Assembly (NCBI GenBank): GCA_043802345.1
Contig: JAZDLC010000104.1
Coordinates: forward strand, 1 to 21,168
DNA length: 21,168 bases
Direction: 5' to 3'
Source of the DNA: JAZDLC01 sp043802345
Lineage (GTDB): Bacteria; Planctomycetota; B15-G4; JADJEK01
This document shows positions 1 through 7,896 of the stretch, piece after piece. Under the pieces are notes generated by a model. That model had not been told where the DNA came from and ran no database searches. It saw only the letters and a list, made by a program, of their open reading frames with translations. Within the stretch, counting starts at the first letter, position 1; the number at the start of each line of letters is the position of its first letter. Made by a program: the position numbers and the translations under genes.

Positions 1-140
1 GCATGCGATGGACGCACCCCGGCGGACAGCGGGTCCTGCACTTGCGGGCTCACTACCTGTCCAATAGATGGGATACGTTCTGGTCTGCGTACGAGACGCG
101 CCAGACAGGGTGATGGCCTCGTTCAATGGGAGTTCCACCC
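1..140 (+). mobile_element. Right end of an insertion sequence (partial, left part outside window)
   Basis: The window opens inside the 3' end of a transposase gene that stops at 111-113. Recognisable histidine-kinase sequence begins only about 30 bases later, near 140-143. The right end of the element should therefore lie between 114 and about 142. I could not assign the terminal inverted repeat or a target duplication, because the left end is not in the window. The element boundary is inference from where the two protein homologies stop and start. Confidence 0.45.
3..113 (+). CDS. Transposase C-terminus (partial, ISKra4-like)
   Basis: Frame 3 is open from the window edge to a TGA at 111-113 and encodes 36 residues. 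They begin MRWTHPGGQRVLHLRA and continue with an LSNRWDTFW segment. From memory of the family, the pattern of MRW, a small/Gly-Gln pair, a VL-LR core and a later RW-x3-W is the conserved C-terminal signature of ISKra4-type DDE transposases, where the gene likewise ends close to the element terminus. The 5' part is outside the window, so the catalytic residues cannot be seen. The assignment rests on a short stretch. 'Transposase' is more secure than the family name. Confidence 0.5.
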   Translation: MRWTHPGGQRVLHLRAHYLSNRWDTFWSAYETRQTG

Positions 141-454
141 AGTTCGCCGGGGAGGGACCTCCCAAGATCCACCTGACCTGCAGGATGGTCGGCGGCGAGT
201 TCATTCTCGGGGTAAAAGACAACGGTCCCGGGATCGAGCCGGAGCAGCAGGAGAGGATCTTCCAGCCGTTCAAGCGGGGCGCCGGGAACCAACAGGTCGA
301 GGGCGCCGGCATCGGGCTGGCCATCTGCCAGAAGGTCACGAGCCTGCATCTGGGCCGGCTCTGGGTCGAGAGCGAGCCGGGCCAGGGGTGCCACTTCCAA
401 TTCACCCTGGGAGAACCGGTCCCCGTCGAAGAGCCGGAACCGGTCAGGGCCTGA
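140..454 (+). pseudogene. Histidine kinase C-terminal ATPase fragment, truncated at its 5' end
   Basis: Residues from about position 143 onward match the HATPase_c half of a sensor histidine kinase. They include a G1/F-box stretch (DNGPGIEPEQQERIFQPF), a G2 box (EGAGIGLAICQKV) and the closing VESEPGQGCHFQFTL. The N box that should precede FAGEGPPKI is absent: the aligned positions read ASFNGSSTQ, without the Mg-binding Asn. No dimerisation domain or sensor is upstream. The frame has a TAG at 65-67, and the apparent ATG at 68 lies inside transposase-coding DNA. The simplest reading is a kinase cut by the insertion sequence, leaving a non-functional remnant. An alternative is a short protein expressed from ATG 68 or 113, but I see no ribosome-binding site. 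Confidence 0.7.
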
Positions 455-477
455 CTTCTCCTCCTTCCCCGGTCGGC

Positions 478-492
478 TACAATGCCGCGCGA
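478..492 (+). promoter_or_regulatory. Candidate -10 element of a leaderless promoter
   Basis: TACAAT at 478-483 matches the -10 consensus at five of six bases and ends nine bases before the ATG at 493. A transcript starting seven or so bases downstream of it would begin at or next to the start codon. No Shine-Dalgarno sequence precedes that ATG, and no good -35 is visible. Tentative. Confidence 0.35.
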
Positions 493-2703
493 ATGGCCCA
501 CTGGCTCCTCGCCCGCCTCCTGAAGCACCGGCTGCCGGCACTGCTCGTGCTGGCAGCGCTGTTCATGATCTCTGCGGCCTCCCTGCCCTCCCTGAAATTC
601 GACTTCTCGATCCACCCGCTGCTGGAGGGAGACCAAGAACTCAAGCGGGAGGTCGAGGCGTTCGCCGCGGCGGTCCCGCCCCGCCGGGCCGACATGATCT
701 GCACCCTGGAGTGGCCCCAGATCGCGGGACGAGCCGAGCTGGCGCAACTGAAGGACCTCTCCGAGGCGATCCTGCACCTCTCCGAGGTGCAATCGGTCTT
801 CTCCCTGGCCCAGGCCGAGGTGATCGAACCGGGATCGCTCCTCCCGATCCCGATGCCGATCGACGATCTGTTGGCCGAGAGCACGCTGGCCGACGTCGTC
901 CGCGCCCACCCGCTTCTTCGCGGCAGCCTGCTCTCGGAGGATGGCCGCTCCGCCGCGATCTACGTCGGACTGCGCCCCACCAAGGATGATGACGTCCTGG
1001 AGCGGGGCCGCCTGCAGGTGGACCAGTTCCTGAACTCCCGGCCCAGTGGCGACTGGGAGGTGAGGCTGCTGGGCAGCCCGGTGGTGCAGCACGCCATCAG
1101 CAGCCTGATGAGCCGCGATGTCATCCGTGGTCTGCTGCTGGAGAGCATCCTCTTCGCCCTCCTCCTACCGCTCCTCTTTCGCACCCTGCGGGGCACGCTG
1201 ATCCCGCTGCTGGTCATTTTGAGCGCCGTCGTCTTCAGCTTCGGCGCGCTCACCCTGCTCGGACTCCACATCTCGATCATCGATCTGGCAGTGCCCGGCC
1301 TGATCATGATCATCGCCCTTTGCGACGCGGTTCACATGCTGGAGCGGTTCGAGGAGGGCTTGCGGGAGGGGCGGTCACGGAACCAGGCGATCGTGGAAAT
1401 GATGAAGAAGGTCGGCCTGGCCTGCTTCTACACCTCGTTCACCACCGGCCTGGGATTCCTCTCCCTGGTCGCGGCCTCCCATCCTTCGGTGCGGACATTC
1501 GGGCTCAAGGCGGCCCTCGCGGTTCTCCTCACCTTCTTCACGGTCATCCTCCTGCTGCCGCTCTGCCTGGCGGTCTGGCCCCGGGCCGGAATCCCCTCGA
1601 AGAAGACCCTTCTGCTGACGGGCCGTCTCTCCTACGGCCGGCCGAAGCTCACCCTTTGCCTGTTCGGCCTGCTGACGGTTTTCTCGATCCTCGGAGCAAG
1701 CCGGGTGAAGGTGGAATCCCACTGGCTCGAGGAGCTTCCGGAGAAGGCAGCAGCAGTGACCGACCTGCGCTGGTATGAGCGGAACTTCCGGCCGATCCTG
1801 ACCCTGGATGTCCGCCTCACGGGCACTCTGGCCGAACCGGAGGTGTTCCGCGCCCTGGAACATCTGCAGCGCGAGGTCCTGAAGGAGAAGGAAGTCGCCG
1901 GCTGCGAGTCGTACGTGCACTGGATCCGGGAGGTGACGGGCCGGCAGGAAGAGATCACCGACGAACAGATCGCCGCCGGGGCCGGCTTCCTGCGCATGGC
2001 CGGGGACCGCTTCCCCGGGCACGTGGTCGCGCGGGATTTCCGCGAGGGGCGCATGTCGTTCAACACCGAGGACGTGGGCACCGCACGCTTCTTCGAGATC
2101 GCAGGAAGGATCGATCGGCTCGGCGCGGAACTCCCGCTGGACGCCCGGGCCGAGGTGGCGGGGTACATGCGAATGGCCCACGAGAGCAGCCGGCTCGTCA
2201 TCACCACGATCCTGAAGAGCTTCCTGCTCTCACTGGTCGCCATCAATCTGTTCATCATGCTGATCTACCGCTCGGTCCGGATCGGCCTCATTGCGGTGCT
2301 GCCGAACCTGCTGCCGATCCTGGTCACCCTGGGAATGAGCGGCCTGCTGGGGATCCCCCTCCGGATCGGCATCGTGATGATCTACTCCGTCGGCCTCGGC
2401 CTTGCGGTCGACGATTCGATCCACCTGCTGACTCGCTTCACCCAGGAACGCCGCGCCGACCCCGCCCGCTCCGTCCGCGAAACCCTGCTCTTCAGCCTGC
2501 GTCACACCGGGCGCGCCCTGATCATCACCTCGCTGATCCTGATGATCGGCGGACTCTGCTATCTCCCGTCCGATTTCCGGTCGCTGAACGACGTGGGCCT
2601 CCTGCTGTCGATCCTGATCCTGACCGCCCTGCTCGCCGACCTGTTCCTGCTGCCGCTCCTGCTCGAATGGGGTACCAAGTGCAGAGAGACCTCGCGGGAC
2701 TGA
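493..2703 (+). CDS. RND/MMPL-family membrane exporter
   Basis: The protein has 736 residues and the twin-half architecture of the RND superfamily predicted exporters (COG1033/MMPL type). An N-terminal membrane helix (about residues 13-30) is followed by a large extracytoplasmic domain and a bundle of five helices. A second extracytoplasmic domain and a second bundle complete it. Each half carries the characteristic loop after its fourth helix: CDAVHMLERF near residue 277 and the canonical DDSIHLLTRF near 640. The second copy has the paired Asp expected for proton coupling, and the first has Cys-Asp. Substrates of this group are usually lipids or hydrophobic molecules, but nothing here identifies one. 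I chose ATG 493, because the 35 residues upstream of it in the same frame overlap the kinase fragment and are not membrane-like. It converges on the next gene with a 22-base gap. Confidence 0.85.
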   Translation: MAHWLLARLLKHRLPALLVLAALFMISAASLPSLKFDFSIHPLLEGDQELKREVEAFAAAVPPRRADMICTLEWPQIAGRAELAQLKDLSEAILHLSEVQSVFSLAQAEVIEPGSLLPIPMPIDDLLAESTLADVVRAHPLLRGSLLSEDGRSAAIYVGLRPTKDDDVLERGRLQVDQFLNSRPSGDWEVRLLGSPVVQHAISSLMSRDVIRGLLLESILFALLLPLLFRTLRGTLIPLLVILSAVVFSFGALTLLGLHISIIDLAVPGLIMIIALCDAVHMLERFEEGLREGRSRNQAIVEMMKKVGLACFYTSFTTGLGFLSLVAASHPSVRTFGLKAALAVLLTFFTVILLLPLCLAVWPRAGIPSKKTLLLTGRLSYGRPKLTLCLFGLLTVFSILGASRVKVESHWLEELPEKAAAVTDLRWYERNFRPILTLDVRLTGTLAEPEVFRALEHLQREVLKEKEVAGCESYVHWIREVTGRQEEITDEQIAAGAGFLRMAGDRFPGHVVARDFREGRMSFNTEDVGTARFFEIAGRIDRLGAELPLDARAEVAGYMRMAHESSRLVITTILKSFLLSLVAINLFIMLIYRSVRIGLIAVLPNLLPILVTLGMSGLLGIPLRIGIVMIYSVGLGLAVDDSIHLLTRFTQERRADPARSVRETLLFSLRHTGRALIITSLILMIGGLCYLPSDFRSLNDVGLLLSILILTALLADLFLLPLLLEWGTKCRETSRD

Positions 2704-2725
2704 TCCCCGCAGGGTCCCCTCCAGG

Positions 2726-5335
2726 TCACTTCCCGCCCTCACCCTGCTTGCGCGCGCGTCTGCTTTCCTCGTACCGCATGTACTCCGCTACGCCTTGCGT
2801 GACCGTGTCTTGCGGGTTGACTTGCAGGGCCTGCTCCGCCAGGAGGCGGGCTTCTCCGACCTGTCGGGACTCGAGCATCAGGAAGGCCTGCCGGATCAAC
2901 GAGGCCGACCGCGCATGGACTGGATTCACCTGGTCAAAGGTCTCTGGACCGGCCGGAGCGGCCTGCTCTGCGGAGAGCATCAAGCGCATGTTCTCGACCG
3001 GGGACAGGCCCCGCTCTCTTGCGCTCGACTTGTAGGAACTGAAGTCGAGCAGCATGTGGTCCCAGGTGCTGACCGGTCCGCTCCCCAGTACGGTCAGGAT
3101 CTGCTGCCGGTCCGCCACGTGGAACGAACGCATCGACTCGATACTGGTCACAGTGTATGCGGCCATGTCAGCCCCGGCACGACCGGCGGCGAACTGCTCA
3201 TCGTCCATACCCGGCCGACCTGCCAGCGGTTTCAGGGAGGCGATCACCACGACACACTGGCTCGGATAGAAGAACAGCTCCACGCACGGAAAGACCTGGC
3301 ACAGGGTCCTGAGGCTGATCCTCAGATCAGTGGCGAGCATCGCCGTGGGCGTCCACTGGGCGAACATCCCAATATCGGTCAGCCGGTCGCGGCAGAACTC
3401 GTAGAACTCGCGGCAGAGGAGCGAGGCATTCCCCGCGAAGAAGGGGTGCTGCTTCCCGTCGGAGATGATCAGGTCGTAGCGGGCATCAGTCTGCAGGAGA
3501 TACCGGACGGCGTCATCGACGAACAGGTTGACGCGCGGATCTTCCAGAACCCTGGATTCTTCGAACAGCTCAGCGCCGCGCACCACCGCTCCGCTGATTT
3601 CGACGCAATCGAGCGTCTCCACCCCCTGATGGGCGGCCACAGCTTCGAGCGTGCTCCCGCAGCCCAGCCCGACGTTCAGCGTGGTCCTGATCCGGGTGTC
3701 CAGCACCATGGGCAGATGTGCCAGGACGATCTGCTTCTCGTAGAGTGGAGTCCCAAGGTAGCCTCCGCTCCAGCCGATCAGGCATCCATCGATGCTCATC
3801 ACCTTCCTGGTCGCGTCTTCCGGCTCGGAGTGGACCTGCACCGTGGCCAGATCCCCCTCCTCCACGAACTCCAGCACTCCATGGGTCTTCCCGATCTTCT
3901 CTCCGCTGAGCGTGATGGATGCCGGCAGGAACATCGCCAGGGTCAGCACCAACAAGCAGGCAACCCCCGCCCGAATCAGAACCCGGCCCGTCTCCTTGCG
4001 AATCCAGAACAACACCAGCAAGCCGAGCAGAAGATTGATCAGAGCGACGGCCTTGGTGCCGCCGATGGTTCCGAGGAGCGGCAGCAGCAGCACGGCCGCG
4101 AGCAGCGAACCGAAGATGCTGCCGATGTTGGCCAGCAGATACGCTCCTCCGATCCGCCGCCCGAGCCGGGTCACATCGCCCAGGAACAGTCGGCTGGCGA
4201 GGGGAAAGGAGAGCCCCATGCAGAGCGCGGCCGGTAACAAGGCGACGGTGGAGATTCCGGCATTGATCAGCAACCGCTGCCACCAGGGCCGGACCAGGAC
4301 AGAGGGCGAGAAGATGCTGGTCATGGCCCGCATCTCCGGGTCGTTGGCCAGATACATCCCCGCGGCCGCAGCAAGGAGTCCGAGAACGGCGATCGCGAAC
4401 TGGCAGGTGGCCAGATCAGACTCGGGAGACTTGCGCCGCAGCACCCTCGGCAGGAGGAGGGCGCCGAGACCGAGACCAGCCAGGAAGATCACCAGCACCG
4501 TCGTGAGCGCATAGGTGCTGTGCCCGAACAGATACCGCATCGCCCGAAACCAGATGATCTCGTACGCCAGGGTCGAGAAACCGGAGCCGAGCAGCACACA
4601 CCCTGTCACCCAGTGCGGCAGGCGTGTGGGAATACCGGTCTCTTCCCTCCGGTCCGGAACGCCGGCGTGCCCCAGCGCGGTCCGCAGGAGCAGCAGCGCC
4701 ACCACCCCGACGGTGATGTTGAGCACGTTGGCCACCAGGACAGTGCTCCTCAGCCCGAGCCGCTCCACCAGGATCAGACCGGAAAGCAGCGCTCCTCCGG
4801 CGGCGCCGATCGTGTTGATGCCGTAGATCAGTCCGAGATGCCGGTTGACGCCCTTCACCGAGCGGATCATGACCGAGCAGAGGGCGGGGAAGGTCGCTCC
4901 CATCAGGATCGAGGGCAACGCCACGAGACAGACCACGATCGACAGGCTGATCAGCGTGACCCCGAGACCCGGGCCGATCGTCGCGGAGATCCAGGCGAAA
5001 CCTCGGGGCAGCGCGTAGAGACCGAGCGTCAGCGTCGCCGTTGTCAGCGCGATGCCGATCTCGAGCAGACCGTACGCAAGCACTGGACGGAAGCCGCGAT
5101 CCTGCACCCGGTGATACAGGTAGGCTCCAAGTCCCATGCCACCCATGAACCCCGCCACCACCGACCCGGTGGACAATGTGGTGCTGCCGAGGGAGAGTGC
5201 CAGCATCCTAGCCCAGGTGACCTCGTAGATGAGCGCGGCCACACCGGAGCAGAAGGAGAGCAGGTAGAACAGCGCGATCAGGGAGTTTCCAGGGGCCGGA
5301 GCGTCCGCTCCGCCTGCTGCATGCGTCCGCTTCAT
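2726..5335 (-). CDS. Membrane-anchored spermidine-synthase-like fusion protein
   Basis: The 869-residue protein has three parts. Residues 1 to about 465 form a run of a dozen or more hydrophobic helices, beginning with a conserved-looking GVAALIYEVTWARMLALSLG. A Rossmann methyltransferase/spermidine-synthase fold follows, with the nucleotide loop NVGLGCGS near residue 552, then DCVEIS, DDAVRYL and YDLIISD. The last 60 or so residues look like a single TPR-type helical pair. Membrane-fused SpeE-like proteins of this layout are widespread, and most have no demonstrated aminopropyltransferase activity. The amine-site signature of true spermidine synthases is not evident: IDGCLIGWSGG stands where Gln/Glu/Asp-rich sequence is expected, and SDGKQHP stands where DSxDP is expected. 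The product is therefore unlikely to be simple spermidine (inference). It lies 51 bases downstream of priA on the same strand. Confidence 0.8.
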   Translation of the reverse strand: MKRTHAAGGADAPAPGNSLIALFYLLSFCSGVAALIYEVTWARMLALSLGSTTLSTGSVVAGFMGGMGLGAYLYHRVQDRGFRPVLAYGLLEIGIALTTATLTLGLYALPRGFAWISATIGPGLGVTLISLSIVVCLVALPSILMGATFPALCSVMIRSVKGVNRHLGLIYGINTIGAAGGALLSGLILVERLGLRSTVLVANVLNITVGVVALLLLRTALGHAGVPDRREETGIPTRLPHWVTGCVLLGSGFSTLAYEIIWFRAMRYLFGHSTYALTTVLVIFLAGLGLGALLLPRVLRRKSPESDLATCQFAIAVLGLLAAAAGMYLANDPEMRAMTSIFSPSVLVRPWWQRLLINAGISTVALLPAALCMGLSFPLASRLFLGDVTRLGRRIGGAYLLANIGSIFGSLLAAVLLLPLLGTIGGTKAVALINLLLGLLVLFWIRKETGRVLIRAGVACLLVLTLAMFLPASITLSGEKIGKTHGVLEFVEEGDLATVQVHSEPEDATRKVMSIDGCLIGWSGGYLGTPLYEKQIVLAHLPMVLDTRIRTTLNVGLGCGSTLEAVAAHQGVETLDCVEISGAVVRGAELFEESRVLEDPRVNLFVDDAVRYLLQTDARYDLIISDGKQHPFFAGNASLLCREFYEFCRDRLTDIGMFAQWTPTAMLATDLRISLRTLCQVFPCVELFFYPSQCVVVIASLKPLAGRPGMDDEQFAAGRAGADMAAYTVTSIESMRSFHVADRQQILTVLGSGPVSTWDHMLLDFSSYKSSARERGLSPVENMRLMLSAEQAAPAGPETFDQVNPVHARSASLIRQAFLMLESRQVGEARLLAEQALQVNPQDTVTQGVAEYMRYEESRRARKQGEGGK

Positions 5336-5341
5336 GGGCGA

Positions 5342-5347
5342 ATCCTA
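5342..5347 (-). promoter_or_regulatory. Candidate -10 element close to the start of the SpeE-like fusion
   Basis: On the - strand, TAGGAT ends six bases before the ATG at 5335, and no Shine-Dalgarno sequence separates them. This repeats the arrangement seen upstream of 493 and of priA. No -35 is recognisable, and read-through from priA is equally possible. Weak. Confidence 0.25.
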
Positions 5348-5386
5348 CGATCTTCGGGCCTCCGGCCGGGCATCCGAACCGGAGAA

Positions 5387-7600
5387 TCACAGCATCGAGA
5401 GCGGGTCCACGTCCAGCAGGATGCGCACCTGATGCTTCGGGCGGGGCCACGCCCGGACCACGCGGGTGAACTGGTGGATCCCTGATCGGCGGCGGCTCTT
5501 GGCGACGATGTGCATGCGATGCTGCCCGTTGATGAACGAGATCGGCGCCGGCGCCGGACCCAGCAAGGTCGTGAACCCGTCCGCCATCCACTCGCCCAGT
5601 TGATCGCGCAGGCTCATCGAGACCCGGCGGACTTCCTGCTCGTCCTTGCCGTGGATCACGACCCGGGCCAGACACCCGAACGGCGGATAGCCGTCCCGCT
5701 CGCGCGCCTCCATCTCGATCTTCGCGAATCCCTCGTAGTCATGCCGGAGCGCGAGACGCACCGCGAAGTGATCGGGGTGGTATGTTTGCACGATGACGGT
5801 CCCCCCCTTCTCGCTTCTCCCGGCCCGGCCGGACACCTGGGCGATCAACCCGAAGGTGCGCTCCGCCGCGCGGTAGTCCGGGAGATTGAGATTCGTGTCG
5901 GCGGCGACGACGCCCACGAGAGTGACGTTCGGGAAGTCCAGACCCTTGGCGATCATCTGGGTGCCGACCAGCACGTGGATCTTCCCCTCCCGGAATGCCG
6001 ACAGGACCTCCTCGTGGGCGCCCCGCGCCTTCATGGTGTCGGAGTCCATGCGCGCGACCACCGCGTTCGGCAGCGCGCGAGCCACCTCGTGCTCGATCCG
6101 TTCCGTGCCGAAGCCCGCCAACCGGAACGTTCCCTCGCAATCGCCGCACCTCTCCGGCAGGCGTCGCTCGTGACCGCAGTAGTGACACAGGATGCGCCTG
6201 ATCTTGTGGTGATAGACCAGCACGATATCGCAGTTCTTGCACTTGATGGCCGACCCGCACTTGCGGCAGAACGCCGCGGTGGCATACCCCCGGCGGTTCA
6301 AGAACAGGATCACCTGCCCGCCCCGGCTCACATGCTCGATCATCGTCACCCGCAGGCGGTCCGAGAGGAAACGGGGCTTGCCGGGATTCGAGACCTGCTG
6401 CGTCAGATCGGCCACGATCATCTCCGGAAACGATCCTCCGCCCACCCGCGACGGCAGGCGCAGCAGCTTCATGCGGCCGGTGAGCGCGCGCCGGTACGAC
6501 TCGAGGGAAGGAGTGGCTGATCCCAGCACCAGCACCGCCTTTTCGAAGCGAGCCCGGGCCCGGGCCACCTCCCGGGCGTCGTACCTTGGAGCATTCTGCT
6601 GCTTGAAGGTGTTCTCGTGCTCCTCGTCGATGACGATCAGGCCCAGCCTCGGGGTCGGCGCGAACAGCGCCGACCGGGCGCCGATGACCACGTCCGCTTC
6701 TCCCGCCTGAATCGCCTTCCACTGGGCATTCCGATCCGCGTCGGTCAGGTGCGAGTGCAGCACGGCCACCCGTTCAAACCGCGCCCGAAAGCGGGCCACG
6801 GTCTGCGGCGTCAGCGCGATCTCCGGCACCAGCACGATTCCCTGCCGTCCCTTGCGCACGACTGTCTCGAGGGCCTGGAGGTAGACTTCCGTCTTGCCGC
6901 TGCCGGTCACTCCGAACAGCACGAAACCTCGAGACCGACCGGAGTGGATCGCCTCGCGGAGTTCCCTGACCGCCTCTTTCTGGGGACCGGTCAGGACCCT
7001 GTCCGGTTCCCTCGCGGCCGGCGCGGAGAAGAGCGGGTCCCGCTCCTTCTGCACCCGCGAGATTTCCAGGTATCCCTTCTTCCGCAGGGATTCGACCGGA
7101 GAGGCCTTCACTTTGGCCCGCCGCTGCAGCTCCTGGACTTCCAGGGGCGCCTCCGCCGCCGCCAGGATGCGCAGGGTCCGGGCCTGTTTCGGGTATCTCT
7201 GTTCCAGCTTCTCCACGATCTCATCGACTGCATCCAGCGGCACCGCCAACCGGGCGACGGGCACTGTGCGGAGGCGCCCGCCAGTGCGCACCGCAAACGG
7301 CAGCGCGGCGTCCAGCGATTCACCCCAGGTGGCGCCGTAGCGTCTCGCGACCCAGCCCGCCAGGCGCAGCATGCTCGTTGTGAACAGTGGTTCCGGATCG
7401 ATCAGACTCAGGACAGGCCGGACCTTGAATGCGGGCGCGTCCTCCCGGAGAGAGACGCAGGTGCCTCCGATCTGACGCGACTGGAACGGAACCAGGAGCC
7501 GGGTTCCGGGCTGGATCCGGTGCCGCAGCGCAGGAGGCACGGAGTACGTGAACAAGCGGTCCACGGGGAGATTCAGGGCAATGTCGACATACTCCGCCAT
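5387..7600 (-). CDS. priA: Primosomal replication-restart helicase PriA
   Basis: This 737-residue protein matches the usual PriA length of about 730. The N-terminal DNA-binding part (EYVDIALNLPVDRLFTYSVP, residues 3-22) binds fork 3' ends in known PriA. The superfamily 2 helicase motifs follow: Walker A GVTGSGKTE at 230-238, DEEH at 325-328 and GSATPSLESY at 360-369. Eight cysteines in four CxxC pairs (residues 445-488) form the inserted zinc module. The C-terminal helicase lobe has GTQMIAKGLDFPNV and QVSGRAGR. PriA reloads the replicative helicase at stalled forks. I chose ATG 7600 over an in-frame start 45 codons upstream, because the family N-terminus begins right there and the extra residues are low-complexity. 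The downstream gene on the same strand starts 51 bases later. Confidence 0.95.
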   Translation of the reverse strand: MAEYVDIALNLPVDRLFTYSVPPALRHRIQPGTRLLVPFQSRQIGGTCVSLREDAPAFKVRPVLSLIDPEPLFTTSMLRLAGWVARRYGATWGESLDAALPFAVRTGGRLRTVPVARLAVPLDAVDEIVEKLEQRYPKQARTLRILAAAEAPLEVQELQRRAKVKASPVESLRKKGYLEISRVQKERDPLFSAPAAREPDRVLTGPQKEAVRELREAIHSGRSRGFVLFGVTGSGKTEVYLQALETVVRKGRQGIVLVPEIALTPQTVARFRARFERVAVLHSHLTDADRNAQWKAIQAGEADVVIGARSALFAPTPRLGLIVIDEEHENTFKQQNAPRYDAREVARARARFEKAVLVLGSATPSLESYRRALTGRMKLLRLPSRVGGGSFPEMIVADLTQQVSNPGKPRFLSDRLRVTMIEHVSRGGQVILFLNRRGYATAAFCRKCGSAIKCKNCDIVLVYHHKIRRILCHYCGHERRLPERCGDCEGTFRLAGFGTERIEHEVARALPNAVVARMDSDTMKARGAHEEVLSAFREGKIHVLVGTQMIAKGLDFPNVTLVGVVAADTNLNLPDYRAAERTFGLIAQVSGRAGRSEKGGTVIVQTYHPDHFAVRLALRHDYEGFAKIEMEARERDGYPPFGCLARVVIHGKDEQEVRRVSMSLRDQLGEWMADGFTTLLGPAPAPISFINGQHRMHIVAKSRRRSGIHQFTRVVRAWPRPKHQVRILLDVDPLSML

Positions 7601-7606
7601 ACGGTC

Positions 7607-7636
7607 ACCATACCTCTCGAGAATCAGACGAAGCAA
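7607..7636 (-). promoter_or_regulatory. Candidate leaderless priA promoter
   Basis: On the - strand, TTGCTT (7631-7636) and TATGGT (7607-7612) are separated by 18 bases. The -10 ends six bases before the chosen priA ATG. Each hexamer matches the sigma-70 consensus only partly (three and four bases). If real, transcription starts at or beside the start codon. Confidence 0.35.
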
Positions 7637-7690
7637 CCGACCGGACGGAACGTCGAGACCCGGAGGAACGGGCCTGTGAAGTGCAGATTC

Positions 7691-7742
7691 TGGAAGTCTG
7701 GGGAGGTTGTGGGAAAGCAGTGGAGAAAAGTGCAAAAAAAAC
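7691..7742 (+). repeat. Four TGG-type direct repeats with helical-turn period (MraZ-box-like)
   Basis: The + strand carries TCTGGGGAGGT, TGTGGGAAAGC, AGTGGAGAAA and AGTGCAAAAA end to end from 7697. Their starts are 11, 11 and 10 bases apart, with a further TGGAAG at 7691. Known MraZ boxes are TGGG-type or AAAGTGG-type direct repeats with a 10-base period in front of the division/cell-wall cluster. No mraZ or dcw gene is present here. The repeats sit 155 bases ahead of the GTG at 7897 and about 90 bases ahead of priA on the other strand, so either gene could be the target. The repeat array is seen directly. The MraZ link is inference. Confidence 0.45.
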
Positions 7743-7896
7743 CGCGTTCGTCCGGAGAGCAGCCGAAAAGGAGGCTCTACAGGAACGGAGTCGAGCCGGC
7801 CATCTCGGGATCGCCGGCAAGTTCAGGGACGCCGCTCCTGCCAACTGGAACCAAGGATTGCCTTCAAGGAAGCCCCGTCGGGCGGAGGAAAGCCAC
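7743..7896. other. Leader region upstream of the unknown operon
   Basis: No convincing gene lies in this stretch, although a frame stays open through it. It contains an AAAAGGAGG sequence (near 7768-7776) not followed by a suitable start. Two GCCGGC copies flank a short loop, at about 7796-7801 and 7813-7818. A strong GGAGGAAA ribosome-binding site comes immediately before GTG 7897. I found no recognisable riboswitch. Confidence 0.3.

Noticed and set aside
2697..2713. Hairpin at the convergent junction of the exporter and the SpeE-like gene
   Set aside because: The stem has only five pairs, overlaps the stop codon and has no U-run, too weak to call a terminator.
2795..4237. Long + strand open frame (480 codons) opposite the SpeE-like fusion
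   Set aside because: It is antisense to a protein with clear family motifs. Its Gln/His/Arg/Asp-rich translation is typical of a shadow frame in GC-rich DNA.
7601..7735. Upstream extension of priA by 45 codons
   Set aside because: The family N-terminus starts at ATG 7600. The extension is atypical and covers the divergent promoter region.
7790..7896. Possible c-di-GMP or other riboswitch in the operon leader
   Set aside because: A GGGACGC-like string and a GCCGGC pair are present, but the conserved core bases and paired helices of known classes are not.
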